Assembly (NCBI GenBank): GCA_937902995.1
Contig: CALEKY010000046.1
Span: forward strand, 62,001 to 126,000
From: an uncultured Sinobacteraceae bacterium
GTDB lineage: Bacteria > Pseudomonadota > Gammaproteobacteria > Steroidobacterales > Steroidobacteraceae
DNA: 64,000 nt
Reading direction: 5' to 3'
Shown: piece by piece, positions 25,813 through 34,506 of the stretch
How positions within the stretch are numbered: position 1 is the first letter of the stretch
Layout: each line of letters starts with the position of its first letter
Position numbers and translations under genes: made by a program
The notes under the pieces: model-generated
What the model was told of the DNA's origin: nothing
What the model saw: only the letters and a program-made list of their open reading frames with translations
Databases searched by the model: none

Positions 25813-26471
25813 GTCGCCTTCTCATTCAAATGCGCGGCAAGCGCCGCGCGAATCGCTTCGCTGACGGTTTGACGATCGCTGCTCGCGTCGATCACAACGA
25901 ATCGATTCGGTTCTGCGCGCGCCCGCTGCAGGTAGGTCGAGCGAACTCGTTCGAAAAAATCTCGCCGCTCGCGCTCGAATCGGTCAGCCGTGCCGTTCGC
26001 TTCGTTGCGTTTGCGAGCACGCGCCGCGCTGACCTCGAGCGGCGCATCCAACAGAATCGTCAGATCCGGACGCAACTCGCCCTGAACGAGTTTCTCGAGC
26101 GCGGCAATACTCGACACATCCATCCCCCGTCCGCCGCCCTGATAGGCATAAGTCGCATCCGTGAATCGATCGCACACGACCCATTCGCCGCGTGCCAGCG
26201 CCGGCTCGATGACATTCGCGATGTGCGTGGCTCGCGCGGCAAACATCAGGAGCAGCTCGCACATCGGCGGCATCGGCTCGTCGCTCGGCTCGAGCAACAG
26301 CGCTCGAATACGTTCCGCCCGCGGCGTTCCGCCGGGCTCGCGCGTCACCGTCACGCGCAAGCCGCGCGAAGTCAGATAGTCGCGCAGTTCCGCGATTTGC
26401 GTCGACTTGCCGACGCCCTCGCCGCCTTCGATCGTGATGAACTTGCCTCGGCTCATCGTATCAACCGTCAC
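25809..26471 (-). CDS. tmk: Thymidylate kinase
   Basis: 220 residues. P-loop IEGGEGVGKSTQ near the N-terminus, the DRF motif (VVCDRFTDATYAYQGGGRG), and a late VRSTYLQRA helix fit dTMP kinase, which phosphorylates dTMP to dTDP. The first 10 residues before the P-loop (MTVDTMSRGK) include a possible later Met. It overlaps mltG by four bases at its start and holB by four at its end, as is usual for this cluster. Confidence 0.95.
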   Translation of the reverse strand: MTVDTMSRGKFITIEGGEGVGKSTQIAELRDYLTSRGLRVTVTREPGGTPRAERIRALLLEPSDEPMPPMCELLLMFAARATHIANVIEPALARGEWVVCDRFTDATYAYQGGGRGMDVSSIAALEKLVQGELRPDLTILLDAPLEVSAARARKRNEANGTADRFERERRDFFERVRSTYLQRARAEPNRFVVIDASSDRQTVSEAIRAALAAHLNEKAT

Positions 26472-27490
26472 TCGCGATTGCGCAATCGCTGCAGATAGCG
26501 CCTCACCGCGGCTTGGTGCTCGGCGAGCGATTCAGAAAAATAGTGGCTGCCGTCCGGCTCGCCCGTCGCGACGAAGAAGAGCTTGCCTGTCATCTCGGGC
26601 CGAACTGCGGCGCGCAGCGATTCGAGCCCCGGCAACGCAATCGGCGTCGGCGGCAATCCCGCGCGCGTGTACGTGTTGTACGGCGTGTCGCGCAGCAAAT
26701 CGGCCCGGCGAATGTTGCCGTCGAAGCTCGGTCCGATCCCGTAAATCACCGTCGGATCCGTCTGCAGGCGCATGCCGCGCCGCAGGCGCTCCACGAACAC
26801 GCCCGCAATGATCGGACGCTCACGATCGAGCGCGGTTTCCTTTTCGATGATCGAAGCCAGGATCAGCGCTTCATACGGTCCGGCGAGCGGCAAGTCCGGC
26901 GCACGCTCTGCCCAGGCCTTGTCGAGCTCCGCCGTCATTCGCGACGAAGCAAGCTTCAAAATCTCGATATCCGGCGTGTGCCGCGGAAAGTGATACGTGT
27001 CCGGGAAGAACTGCCCTTCCGGATGCACGCCTGGTTTGCCGACGGCGCGCATGATCTCGTCTTCCGAACGATTCGCATACTCGATACGTACCGCAGGATT
27101 CGCGCGAAGCTGCGCGAGGATGTCCACGAAGCGCGAGCCTTCCACGAAGGTAATGCCGTGCAGGACAACTTGGCCGGAGCTCAGCAGGTCGAGCAAGCCC
27201 CGCGGAGTTCGGCCCGGCTCGATGCGGTATTCGCCCGCCTTCAGCGCGCTTGCTTTGCCGCTCAGCCTTCCGGCGGCAATCCACACTTGCGGCCGATCGA
27301 TGATGCCGCGCTCGTGTAAGTCGCGAGCCACGGATCGCAAGCTCGCGCCGCGCGGCACTTCGTAAACCGTCGGCTCGGTCAGCGCGGCGAGCGGTTGGTT
27401 CAGCCACGCATAACTCCAGGCCACGAGCGCGCCGCCGCCGAAGAGCAGCAGGACAACAATGACGCTCAACCATCGCAATGTCTTACGCAT
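26468..27490 (-). CDS. mltG: Endolytic murein transglycosylase MltG
   Basis: 340 residues. A single N-terminal membrane anchor (VIVVLLLFGGGALVAW), a LysM-like domain (TVYEVPRGASLRSVARDL) and the YceG catalytic region ILASIIEKETALDRERP followed by GVFVERLRRGMRLQTDPTVIYG. The catalytic Glu lies within IIEKE. It cleaves nascent glycan strands at the inner membrane to end peptidoglycan polymerisation. It overlaps pabC by 8 bases and tmk by 4. Order pabC-mltG-tmk-holB is the standard one. Confidence 0.96.
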   Translation of the reverse strand: MRKTLRWLSVIVVLLLFGGGALVAWSYAWLNQPLAALTEPTVYEVPRGASLRSVARDLHERGIIDRPQVWIAAGRLSGKASALKAGEYRIEPGRTPRGLLDLLSSGQVVLHGITFVEGSRFVDILAQLRANPAVRIEYANRSEDEIMRAVGKPGVHPEGQFFPDTYHFPRHTPDIEILKLASSRMTAELDKAWAERAPDLPLAGPYEALILASIIEKETALDRERPIIAGVFVERLRRGMRLQTDPTVIYGIGPSFDGNIRRADLLRDTPYNTYTRAGLPPTPIALPGLESLRAAVRPEMTGKLFFVATGEPDGSHYFSESLAEHQAAVRRYLQRLRNRE

Positions 27491-28292
27491 CGCGTTCCAA
27501 TGCCTCGCGCAAGGATTGAGTCACTTTGCCGTACGGCCACGAAAATTCCTCGAGCGCCGTCACGGACCGGATCCCACGCACGGCATTCGTAACGAACACC
27601 TCGGTGGCCGTCTCGAGATCTTCGGGCCAGATCGGTTCTTCGCGCACCGGTATCCCGAGCTCATTCGCAATCCGAATCACTTCACCGCGCATGATGCCTC
27701 GCACGCCGCAATAGCGCAGATCGTGCGTAATCAGTTCGTGACCGCGAACGATGAAAATGTTCGCTGACGTGGCGCACACGAGCTCGCCTTCGCTGTCCAG
27801 CATGAATCCTTCGGCAATCTCGGGATCCTGCCATTCCGCCTGCGCGAGCACTTGCTCGAGCCGATTCAAGTGCTTGATGCCTGCAAGTGCAGCATTTCGC
27901 GACAAGCGCGTTTCGCACCATCGCACGCGGATCGCCGGCGTGGACTCGACGGGCTCGTGCAGCGATACGATGCGCGTGCACGGCGTCGATGTCGGTCGAT
28001 ATCCGCGCCCACCGACGCCTCGCGTCAGGATGAGCTTCACGACACCGTCTCCATGCGCTTCGCACACACGCGCGATGTCGGCTGTAAGCATTTCGTCGCC
28101 GGGGTAGTCGATACCGAGCCGTCTGCAACCATCGGTCAGTCGACGCAAATGCGCTTCGAGCAACCGCACCTTGCCGCGCGCAAGCAGCATCGTTTCGAAC
28201 AAGCCGTCGCCGTAAGCCAGTCCGCGGTCGGTCACGGAGATCGCGTGTGCCGGATCTGCGCATTCCTGACCATTGACGAGCACTGACAGCAT
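27483..28292 (-). CDS. pabC: Aminodeoxychorismate lyase
   Basis: 269 residues from the ATG at 28292, which follows GAGG; upstream codons in the frame give a basic, unlikely extension overlapping pabB. Fold-type IV PLP motifs are present: SVTDRGLAYGDGLFETM, the Lys in AGIKHLNRLEQVLA, and the Glu/Ser region EGELVCATSANIF. It releases pyruvate from aminodeoxychorismate to give p-aminobenzoate for folate. It sits 10 bases after pabB, so the two steps are encoded together. Confidence 0.94.
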   Translation of the reverse strand: MLSVLVNGQECADPAHAISVTDRGLAYGDGLFETMLLARGKVRLLEAHLRRLTDGCRRLGIDYPGDEMLTADIARVCEAHGDGVVKLILTRGVGGRGYRPTSTPCTRIVSLHEPVESTPAIRVRWCETRLSRNAALAGIKHLNRLEQVLAQAEWQDPEIAEGFMLDSEGELVCATSANIFIVRGHELITHDLRYCGVRGIMRGEVIRIANELGIPVREEPIWPEDLETATEVFVTNAVRGIRSVTALEEFSWPYGKVTQSLREALERDA

Positions 28293-28302
28293 CGCCGATC
28301 CC

Positions 28303-29739
28303 TCAATCGAAGGCTCGCAACACGCCGCGTGCCTTTGCGCGCGATTCCTCCAGCTCGCGCAGAGGCACCGAATCTGCCACGATGCCCGCGCCCGCGCGCA
28401 GCTCGAACTCATTGCCATGCAACTCGAGCGAGCGGATCAGGATGTTGAAGTCCATGGTGCCGTCGCGATTCACATAACCCAACGAGCCCGTGTAGGCGCC
28501 TCGCGCAGTGTCCTCCAACTCGGCGATCACTTCCATACAACGCACCTTGGGGCACCCCGTGATCGTGCCGCCCGGAAACACGGCACCCAAAGCTTGGCCC
28601 GGTGCCACCCCGTCGCGTAGTTTGCCCCGCACGTTCGAGACGATGTGATGAACGTGCGCATAGGTCTCGATCGTCATGTATTCGTCGACCTCGACCGTAC
28701 CCGGCTCGCAGACCCGCCCAAGATCGTTGCGCTCGAGATCGATGAGCATCACATGTTCGGCACGTTCCTTCGGGTGCGCGCGCAACTCCGCGATGAGCGC
28801 ACGATCGGCTTCGACATTTTCGCCACGTGGCCGGGTCCCGGCGATCGGCCGCGTCGAAATCCAGCCGTTCTCGATTCGAATCAAGCGTTCCGGCGAAGAG
28901 CTTGCGATCGCCCAATCATCGATCGTCAAGAGCGCGCTGAACGGCCCTGGGTTCGTGCGTCGCAGACGCTGATAGACATGTTGCGGTCGCACGGCGTCGG
29001 CCAAGCGGCCGCGCCAGCCGCGCGAAAGATTGGCTTGGTAGATGTCGCCGCGTGAGATGTACTCGAGCGCACGCCTTACCGCATCGACGAATCGTTCGGG
29101 TGGATCTTCGCCGATCGATGCGGCGAGCAACGATCCGGAACGAAAACTCGGCTCCGGCACGGTGTCGATGTCGCGGGAAATTTCCTCGAGCAAGAATGCA
29201 AACTGCGGCTCTGCAACGATCCATGCCTGTCCTGATGCATGCTCGCGCACGATGGCCGCGGGAATCCGCAGCGCAGTGGCGACCACGCCGTTCCCCGGCA
29301 TGCGCAGCTTCAAGCGCGGTTCGATTTGCGCCGCAAGCTCGTAGCCTAGATAGACGAGCCAGCCGCCGCGGAACGGAAGCTCGCATGCAGGCATCGGCTC
29401 GCGCAATGCCTGCCACCATCGATCGAAACTGTCGAGAAAACGACTCGAAGGAGCGGTCGCTACGGTCGGCCCATCCAAGGTGCCGTCAGGACGCAACGTG
29501 AGCGCCTCCTGCGGGAAGGCGAACAAGATGTCGAAACGGCCGAGCGGTGCGCCGGAGGCCGCGCTCTCGAGGAACGCGCAATACTTCTCCGGATACGCCG
29601 ACTGCAGCGCGAGCATCGTCGTTGGTTCGATTCGAACCGGACGAATCGCAAGAGCATTCATGGTCGCTGCAGCACGCATCGCTCGCGGAAGATCAAGGTC
29701 CTCGGGCGGATGCCATCGCGGATCCCCCGCCAACTTCAC
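28303..29739 (-). CDS. pabB: Aminodeoxychorismate synthase component I (PabB)
   Basis: 478 residues from a GTG at 29739 (an ATG at 29679 is an alternative). Chorismate-binding motifs: YISRGDIYQANLSR, SSSPERLIRI, RPIAGTRPRGEN, MLIDLERNDLGRVCEPGTV, FPGGTITGCPKVR and RAGAGIVADS. It aminates chorismate with a glutaminase partner. In E. coli PabB the motif is PIKGT, with Lys as nucleophile; here it is PIAGT (Ala300), as in anthranilate synthases and one PabB branch. Adjacent pabC argues for PabB rather than TrpE. No pabA is seen in the window. Confidence 0.88.
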   Translation of the reverse strand: MKLAGDPRWHPPEDLDLPRAMRAAATMNALAIRPVRIEPTTMLALQSAYPEKYCAFLESAASGAPLGRFDILFAFPQEALTLRPDGTLDGPTVATAPSSRFLDSFDRWWQALREPMPACELPFRGGWLVYLGYELAAQIEPRLKLRMPGNGVVATALRIPAAIVREHASGQAWIVAEPQFAFLLEEISRDIDTVPEPSFRSGSLLAASIGEDPPERFVDAVRRALEYISRGDIYQANLSRGWRGRLADAVRPQHVYQRLRRTNPGPFSALLTIDDWAIASSSPERLIRIENGWISTRPIAGTRPRGENVEADRALIAELRAHPKERAEHVMLIDLERNDLGRVCEPGTVEVDEYMTIETYAHVHHIVSNVRGKLRDGVAPGQALGAVFPGGTITGCPKVRCMEVIAELEDTARGAYTGSLGYVNRDGTMDFNILIRSLELHGNEFELRAGAGIVADSVPLRELEESRAKARGVLRAFD

Positions 29740-29767
29740 GCGATCAGGATACGCACTCGCGAGCGGC

Positions 29768-31012
29768 TTACTCGAGCGCGCGGAAGATCAGAGTGCCGTT
29801 CGTGCCGCCGAAGCCGAACGAATTCGAAAGGGCCACTTTGATCGGCATCTCGCGCGCCGTGTGCGGGACGTAGTCGAGATCGCAGCCCTCGCCCGGCTCG
29901 TCGAGATTGATCGTCGGCGGTGCCACTTGGTCGCGAATCGCCAGAATGGAGAAGATCGCCTCCACCACGCCGGCGGCACCAAGCAAGTGACCCGTCATCG
30001 ATTTCGTGGAGCTGACTGCGAGCTTGTAGGCGTGATCGCCGAAGCATCGCTTGATCGCAGTCGTCTCGGCGCGGTCGCCCAGCTCCGTGGACGTCGCGTG
30101 CGCGTTGATGTAGTGGACGTCTTCGGGGTTGAGCTGCGCATCCTTGAGCGCGTTGGACATCGCCAGGCGCGCGCCCTCACCGTCCTCCGGCGGCGCGGTG
30201 ATGTGATAAGCATCGCCGCTCATACCGAAGCCGGCGAGCTCCGCGTAAATGCGCGCACCGCGCTTCTTCGCATGCTCGTATTCCTCGAGCAGCACAGCGC
30301 CCGCGCCGTCCGACAGCACGAAACCGTCGCGATCCTTGTCCCACGGACGGCTCGCTCTCTGCGGATCGTCATTGCGTGTCGACAAAGCACGCGCTTGCGC
30401 GAAGCTGCCGAGCCCGAGCGGCGTCGTCGCCATTTCGCCGCCGCCGGCCACCATGACGTCGGCATCGCCGTATTGAATCAGGCGCGCCGCGAGCCCGATG
30501 GCATGCGTCGACGTCGTACAAGCGGTGACGGTCGCGATATTCGGGCCGGTCAGCTTGAAATGAATCGACACATGACCCGAGATCATGTTGATGATGCTGC
30601 CCGGGACGAAGAACGGAGAGATGCGCTTCGGGCTGCGCGTCTCTATCCACTTCGTGTGGTTCTCCTCGATCGTGTCGAGGCCGCCGATGCCCGCACCCAT
30701 GGCAACACCGATGCGCGCGGAGTTTTCCGGCGTGATCTCGATCCCGGAATCCTTGATCGCATCCGCTGCAGCGGCGAATCCATAGTGCATGAACGGATCC
30801 ATCTTCCGCAGCTCTTTTGCGGGCAGATAGTCCTCTGCATTGAACCCCGCAACCGCACCGCCGAATCGCGACGGAAAGGCGCTCACATCGAAACGAGTGA
30901 TGGGACCGATTCCGCTACGACCGGCAAGCACGTTCTCCCAAGCGCTCGCAATCGAGCTACCGACGGGCGAGACGATACCCAGGCCTGTGATGACGACGCG
31001 TCGCTTGGCCAA
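29768..31012 (-). CDS. fabF: 3-oxoacyl-ACP synthase II (FabF)
   Basis: 414 residues. The condensing-enzyme triad is complete: Cys165 (TVTACTTSTHA), His in NAHATSTELGD and His in KSMTGHLLGAAG, with the C-terminal FGFGGTNGTLIF. It elongates acyl-ACPs with malonyl-ACP in fatty acid synthesis. It lies 100 bases downstream of acpP in the conserved order and 28 bases before pabB. The start ATG gives the typical RRVVITGLGIVSPVG. Confidence 0.97.
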   Translation of the reverse strand: MAKRRVVITGLGIVSPVGSSIASAWENVLAGRSGIGPITRFDVSAFPSRFGGAVAGFNAEDYLPAKELRKMDPFMHYGFAAAADAIKDSGIEITPENSARIGVAMGAGIGGLDTIEENHTKWIETRSPKRISPFFVPGSIINMISGHVSIHFKLTGPNIATVTACTTSTHAIGLAARLIQYGDADVMVAGGGEMATTPLGLGSFAQARALSTRNDDPQRASRPWDKDRDGFVLSDGAGAVLLEEYEHAKKRGARIYAELAGFGMSGDAYHITAPPEDGEGARLAMSNALKDAQLNPEDVHYINAHATSTELGDRAETTAIKRCFGDHAYKLAVSSTKSMTGHLLGAAGVVEAIFSILAIRDQVAPPTINLDEPGEGCDLDYVPHTAREMPIKVALSNSFGFGGTNGTLIFRALE

Positions 31013-31112
31013 AAGTTTAACCTCGGGGGACAGCTATCAGGATGTGTGATAGGGAACATCGCGGTTGGCTTGCCATCCTTGGCAGACGCCACCTGCGGAT
31101 CGTCGAACCGGC

Positions 31113-31355
31113 TCAGCCCTGGTTGCGACGCTCGGTGATGTAATCGATCGCCTGCTGAACGGTCGTGATCTTCTCGGCGTCCTCATCCGGGATTTCCGTT
31201 TCGAACTCTTCTTCGAGCGCCATCACGAGCTCGACGGTGTCGAGCGAATCGGCGCCCAGATCGTCCACGAAGGAGGCGTCGTTCGTGACTTCTTCTTCTT
31301 TGACCCCCAGCTGCTCCGCAACGATCGCCTTAACCTGCTGTTCGATACTGCTCAT
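31113..31355 (-). CDS. acpP: Acyl carrier protein
   Basis: 80 residues, acidic, with the phosphopantetheine site GADSLDTVELVMALEEEF; Ser37 carries the prosthetic group. Size and sequence are typical of housekeeping AcpP. The 181-base gap upstream contains a candidate promoter, so acpP can be expressed above the level of its neighbours. Confidence 0.98.
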   Translation of the reverse strand: MSSIEQQVKAIVAEQLGVKEEEVTNDASFVDDLGADSLDTVELVMALEEEFETEIPDEDAEKITTVQQAIDYITERRNQG

Positions 31356-31439
31356 TGGTATACGAGTCCTCTGTGAGACTGCTTGAACCCTTCACTACGA
31401 CGGCCCGCATCCTCGATGTGGGCAGTCCGAGGGGGGCGT

Positions 31440-31468
31440 ATTCTATGTTAAGACCTTGAACGAACCAA
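31440..31468 (-). promoter_or_regulatory. Putative acpP promoter
   Basis: On the minus strand TTGGTT (31468-31463), 17-base spacer and TAGAAT (31445-31440), about 85 bases upstream of the acpP start. This is the only large gap in the fab cluster, where an internal promoter for the abundant AcpP is expected. Confidence 0.45.
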
Positions 31469-31536
31469 CATTTCCGAAAAAGACCTGCACACCCGCTGTG
31501 CGGCATTTGCGCATCAGTTGCACGCCGGCAGGGCAA

Positions 31537-32292
31537 TCAAACCATGTACATGCCGCCGTTGACGTGCAAGGTTTCCCCTGTGATGTAGCTGGCCTGCGGC
31601 GATGCCAAAAACGCAACGGCATACGCTACGTCCTCGACTGCACCTAGTCGCCCCAACGCAACTTGCTGGATCAGCTGCTCGCGTTGCTCGGCCGGCAACT
31701 GGGCCGTCATGTCGGTGGCAATGAACCCCGGCGCAACCACATTCACCGTAATCCCCCGGGAGCCGACCTCGCGCGCGAGGGACTTGGAGAAGCCGATCAT
31801 GCCCGCCTTCGCCGCTGCGTAGTTCGTCTGTCCGGCGTTACCCATCACGCCCACGATCGAGGCGATGTTGATGATGCGTCCACGCCGTGCCTTCATCATG
31901 CCGCGCAGCACGGCCTTCGACATCCGATACACCGAGTTCAAATTCGTATTGATGATCTCGTCCCATTCCTCGGCTTTCATGCGCAGGAGCAAATTGTCGC
32001 GCGTGATGCCCGCGTTGTTGACGAGGATCGAAGGGTTGCCTTCGTGCTGTTCGAGATCGGCAAGCAGCGCATCGACCGACTCTTGCGAGGCGACGTTCAA
32101 CACCACGCCTCTGCCCTTCACGCCGGCCTCGGCGAGCGTCTGCGTGATGCTCTGAGCGCCCGCTTCGCTCGTGGCGGTACCGACAACCGTGGCACCGCGG
32201 CGCCCGAGCTCCAGCGCAATCGCGCGGCCGATGCCGCGAGAGGCGCCCGTCACGAGCGCGACATCCTGACTCAACTCCAAGTTATCGCTCAT
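31537..32292 (-). CDS. fabG: 3-oxoacyl-ACP reductase FabG
   Basis: 251 residues from the ATG at 32292, preceded by AGGTGAA; the longer frame would run into fabD. Motifs: VTGASRGIGRAIA, LVNNAGITRDNLL, Ser in NIASIVG, and YAAAK. The end LHVNGGMYMV is typical of FabG. It is the NADPH-dependent reductase of the elongation cycle. It is 4 bases from the fabD stop. Confidence 0.97.
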   Translation of the reverse strand: MSDNLELSQDVALVTGASRGIGRAIALELGRRGATVVGTATSEAGAQSITQTLAEAGVKGRGVVLNVASQESVDALLADLEQHEGNPSILVNNAGITRDNLLLRMKAEEWDEIINTNLNSVYRMSKAVLRGMMKARRGRIINIASIVGVMGNAGQTNYAAAKAGMIGFSKSLAREVGSRGITVNVVAPGFIATDMTAQLPAEQREQLIQQVALGRLGAVEDVAYAVAFLASPQASYITGETLHVNGGMYMV

Positions 32293-32296
32293 AGCT

Positions 32297-33241
32297 TCAC
32301 CTGCAGGCCGACAATGCTTGCTGCAACGATTCCGGATCCTCGATCGCCAGCATGGCAATCTCGCGATTCTTCTCGATACGGCGATTGAGTCCCGTCAGGA
32401 CGCGACCCGGTCCGCACTCGATGATGACGCGAATGCCGCTCGCGAGCATGGCTTGAATCGTTTCCGTCCAGCGCACGGGCTTGACGATCTGTTCGACGAG
32501 CGCGGCGCGGATCTCATCGGGCGTGCCGTGTTTGCGCAGATCGACCGTATAGATGTCTTTCACTTGCGGCGTCCGAAACTCCGCTGCGGCCAGCGCGTCG
32601 CGCATGCGATCCGAGGCCGGCTGCATCAGCGGTGTGTGCACCGGAACGCTCAAAGGCAGCTTGATCGCACGTTTGGCACCGCGCGCCTGACAGGCTGCGA
32701 TGGCCCGCTCGACGGCCGCTGCTGCGCCGGCGATGACGACTTGCCCCGGGGAGTTGTAGTTCGCCGCCTGCACGAGCTCGCCGCCGGCTGCCTCGCGGCA
32801 CGCGGCCTCCACTTCGGCATCGTCAATGCCCAGGATCGCTGCGACAGCGCCTTGGCCCTGAGGTACTGCCTCCTGCATCGCCTGACCCCGGAAACGCACC
32901 AGTCCGACAGCTGTCTTGAAGTCCAGAGCGTCGGCCGCGACCAGGGCCGAGTACTCACCCAGGCTGTGCCCCGCCATGGCCGCCGGCATCGGCCCCCCGT
33001 GCTTCTTCCAAACACGCCAAGTGGCCACGCCCGCAGCCAGCATGAGGGGTTGTGTCCGCTCGGTCTGCGCCATCGCCTCCTCAGGTCCCTCCTGGGCCAG
33101 TTTCCACAGGTCGTACCCGAGAACTTCAGAAGCTTCGGCAAAGGTTTCGGTCACGACCGGCTCGGCGGCGGCGAGCTTCGCCAGCATGCCGACGGATTGC
33201 GAGCCCTGACCGGGAAAGACGAATGCAAAGGGAGCTGGCAT
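32297..33241 (-). CDS. fabD: Malonyl-CoA:ACP transacylase FabD
   Basis: 314 residues. FVFPGQGSQSVGM at the start, nucleophile Ser93 in GHSLGEYSALV, an Arg in RFRGQAMQEAVPQG and His in VPVHTPLM. It loads malonate onto AcpP. It is the first fab gene here: plsX and fabH, which usually precede it, are replaced upstream by a rhombosortase gene. Confidence 0.97.
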   Translation of the reverse strand: MPAPFAFVFPGQGSQSVGMLAKLAAAEPVVTETFAEASEVLGYDLWKLAQEGPEEAMAQTERTQPLMLAAGVATWRVWKKHGGPMPAAMAGHSLGEYSALVAADALDFKTAVGLVRFRGQAMQEAVPQGQGAVAAILGIDDAEVEAACREAAGGELVQAANYNSPGQVVIAGAAAAVERAIAACQARGAKRAIKLPLSVPVHTPLMQPASDRMRDALAAAEFRTPQVKDIYTVDLRKHGTPDEIRAALVEQIVKPVRWTETIQAMLASGIRVIIECGPGRVLTGLNRRIEKNREIAMLAIEDPESLQQALSACR

Positions 33242-33270
33242 CGTACGGTTGTCCTACAAAAGGCGCGCGA

Positions 33271-33912
33271 TTATAGCGGCCGCGGTTTCCCAGGCCACAG
33301 TTGACGGCCGAGCTGGAGGCCGAGTGCGGCAAAGAGGCCCCCCACCGCCCCATATAGGTGGGCATTGACGACGACGGGCATCGCACCGGACGTGGGCAGC
33401 GCCCCGGACCACTGTTCCCAGGCGAGCTTGCCGACGAGCAGTACGCTGAGCAGGAACGCGTAGAGCCTGGATTCGCTCCGCCACCACGCGACGGCCCCGG
33501 CCGCCAATGCGCCGTGCAGAACTCCTGACAGCCCCACATACCATTCGAGCTCGGGCTCATTCCACAGAAAGCCGATGTCGATTGTCGCCACGCTGATGAG
33601 ACCCACCGTGAGCCATGCAGCCGGCGAATACTGTCGGGGAAACAGGACGGCAATCAGCAGCAGCCCGGCCAAATTCAGCGCCATATGGCTCGCCGAGAGA
33701 TGCACGAGGTGACCGGTCAGGAGCCGCCAATACTCGCCAGCTTCCAAAACTGCAGCGCGCTCGTAGCGTAATGCCCTCTCCACCGTCGACCCGCCGATGC
33801 CGAGCAGAACCACCGTCGCGCTGATGAGTCCAACTAGCCACATCCCCACGGTCATGCGCCGTGTGCGTAGCGCCCCACCCCCCAGACCGTGTGTTCGATT
33901 TGCGTCACTCAT
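33271..33912 (-). CDS. Rhombosortase (rhomboid-family intramembrane protease)
   Basis: 213 residues with about six hydrophobic segments. Rhombosortase-type pattern: GEYWRLLTGHLVHLSASHMALNLAGL, catalytic Ser129 in YVGLSGVLHG and His185 in VNAHLYGAVGG. Rhombosortases cleave the C-terminal GlyGly-CTERM anchor of secreted proteins in the inner membrane. It is divergent from the type II secretion operon 95 bases away. GlyGly-CTERM proteins are known type II substrates in Vibrio, so the neighbourhood fits. No GlyGly-CTERM protein is in this window. The gene ends 29 bases before fabD and may be co-transcribed with it. Confidence 0.85.
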   Translation of the reverse strand: MSDANRTHGLGGGALRTRRMTVGMWLVGLISATVVLLGIGGSTVERALRYERAAVLEAGEYWRLLTGHLVHLSASHMALNLAGLLLIAVLFPRQYSPAAWLTVGLISVATIDIGFLWNEPELEWYVGLSGVLHGALAAGAVAWWRSESRLYAFLLSVLLVGKLAWEQWSGALPTSGAMPVVVNAHLYGAVGGLFAALGLQLGRQLWPGKPRPL

Positions 33913-34007
33913 GGGCTAACGACCGCTTTGTTATGATCGGCGCGCTTTCACGCGCTGGAGCGCACGTGGTTGGTCGGTACTGTACAGACTGCGAAGGAAC
34001 AGAGACG

Positions 34008-34469
34008 ATGAACATCACCGGGTCGAGCATACAGAAGATGCGTTCTCCCGCACGTCGCGCGCGAGGCTTCACGCTGATCGAAATCATGGTCGTCGTGGTG
34101 ATCATCGGCATTCTCGCCGCGCTCGTCGTTCCGAACGTGCTCGGGCGTGTCGATCAAGCGAACGTGACCAAGGTGAAGCACGACATTCAGGCGATCAGCG
34201 CCGCGCTCGACCTCTATCGCATGGACAACTTCAAGTACCCGACGACCGATCAGGGTCTGCAGGCGCTCGTGCAGCAACCGCCCGATGCACGCAACTGGCG
34301 GGGACCGTACTTGAAAGGCGGCTTGCGTAAGGACCCTTGGAACAACGATTACCGCTACGTGTATCCGGGAACGCGCGGCGGCGAGTACGACCTGTATTCG
34401 CTCGGCGCGGACAACCAAGAAGGCGGCGAAGGTCCCGACGCAGATATCGGCAACTGGTCGATCGATTGA
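34008..34469 (+). CDS. gspG: Type II secretion major pseudopilin GspG
   Basis: 153 residues from the ATG at 34008, with AAGGAA 8 bases upstream. The prepilin signal is a short basic leader ending RARG, cleaved before FTLIEIMVVVVIIGILAALVV. Conserved GspG features follow: ALDLYRMDNFKYPTTDQGLQALV, KDPWNNDYRYVYPG and the calcium-site-like GEYDLYSLGADN. It forms the main filament of the type II pseudopilus, pushing folded proteins across the outer membrane. It leads the gspG-N operon. Confidence 0.97.
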   Translation: MNITGSSIQKMRSPARRARGFTLIEIMVVVVIIGILAALVVPNVLGRVDQANVTKVKHDIQAISAALDLYRMDNFKYPTTDQGLQALVQQPPDARNWRGPYLKGGLRKDPWNNDYRYVYPGTRGGEYDLYSLGADNQEGGEGPDADIGNWSID

Positions 34470-34506
34470 CCGGACCTCGGCATGCGCTGAGAGTTACGCT
34501 CCGCTC

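Noticed and set aside
29480..31138. 552-codon plus-strand frame opposite fabF/pabB
   Set aside because: Antisense shadow; FabF active-site triad and ACP context settle the minus strand.
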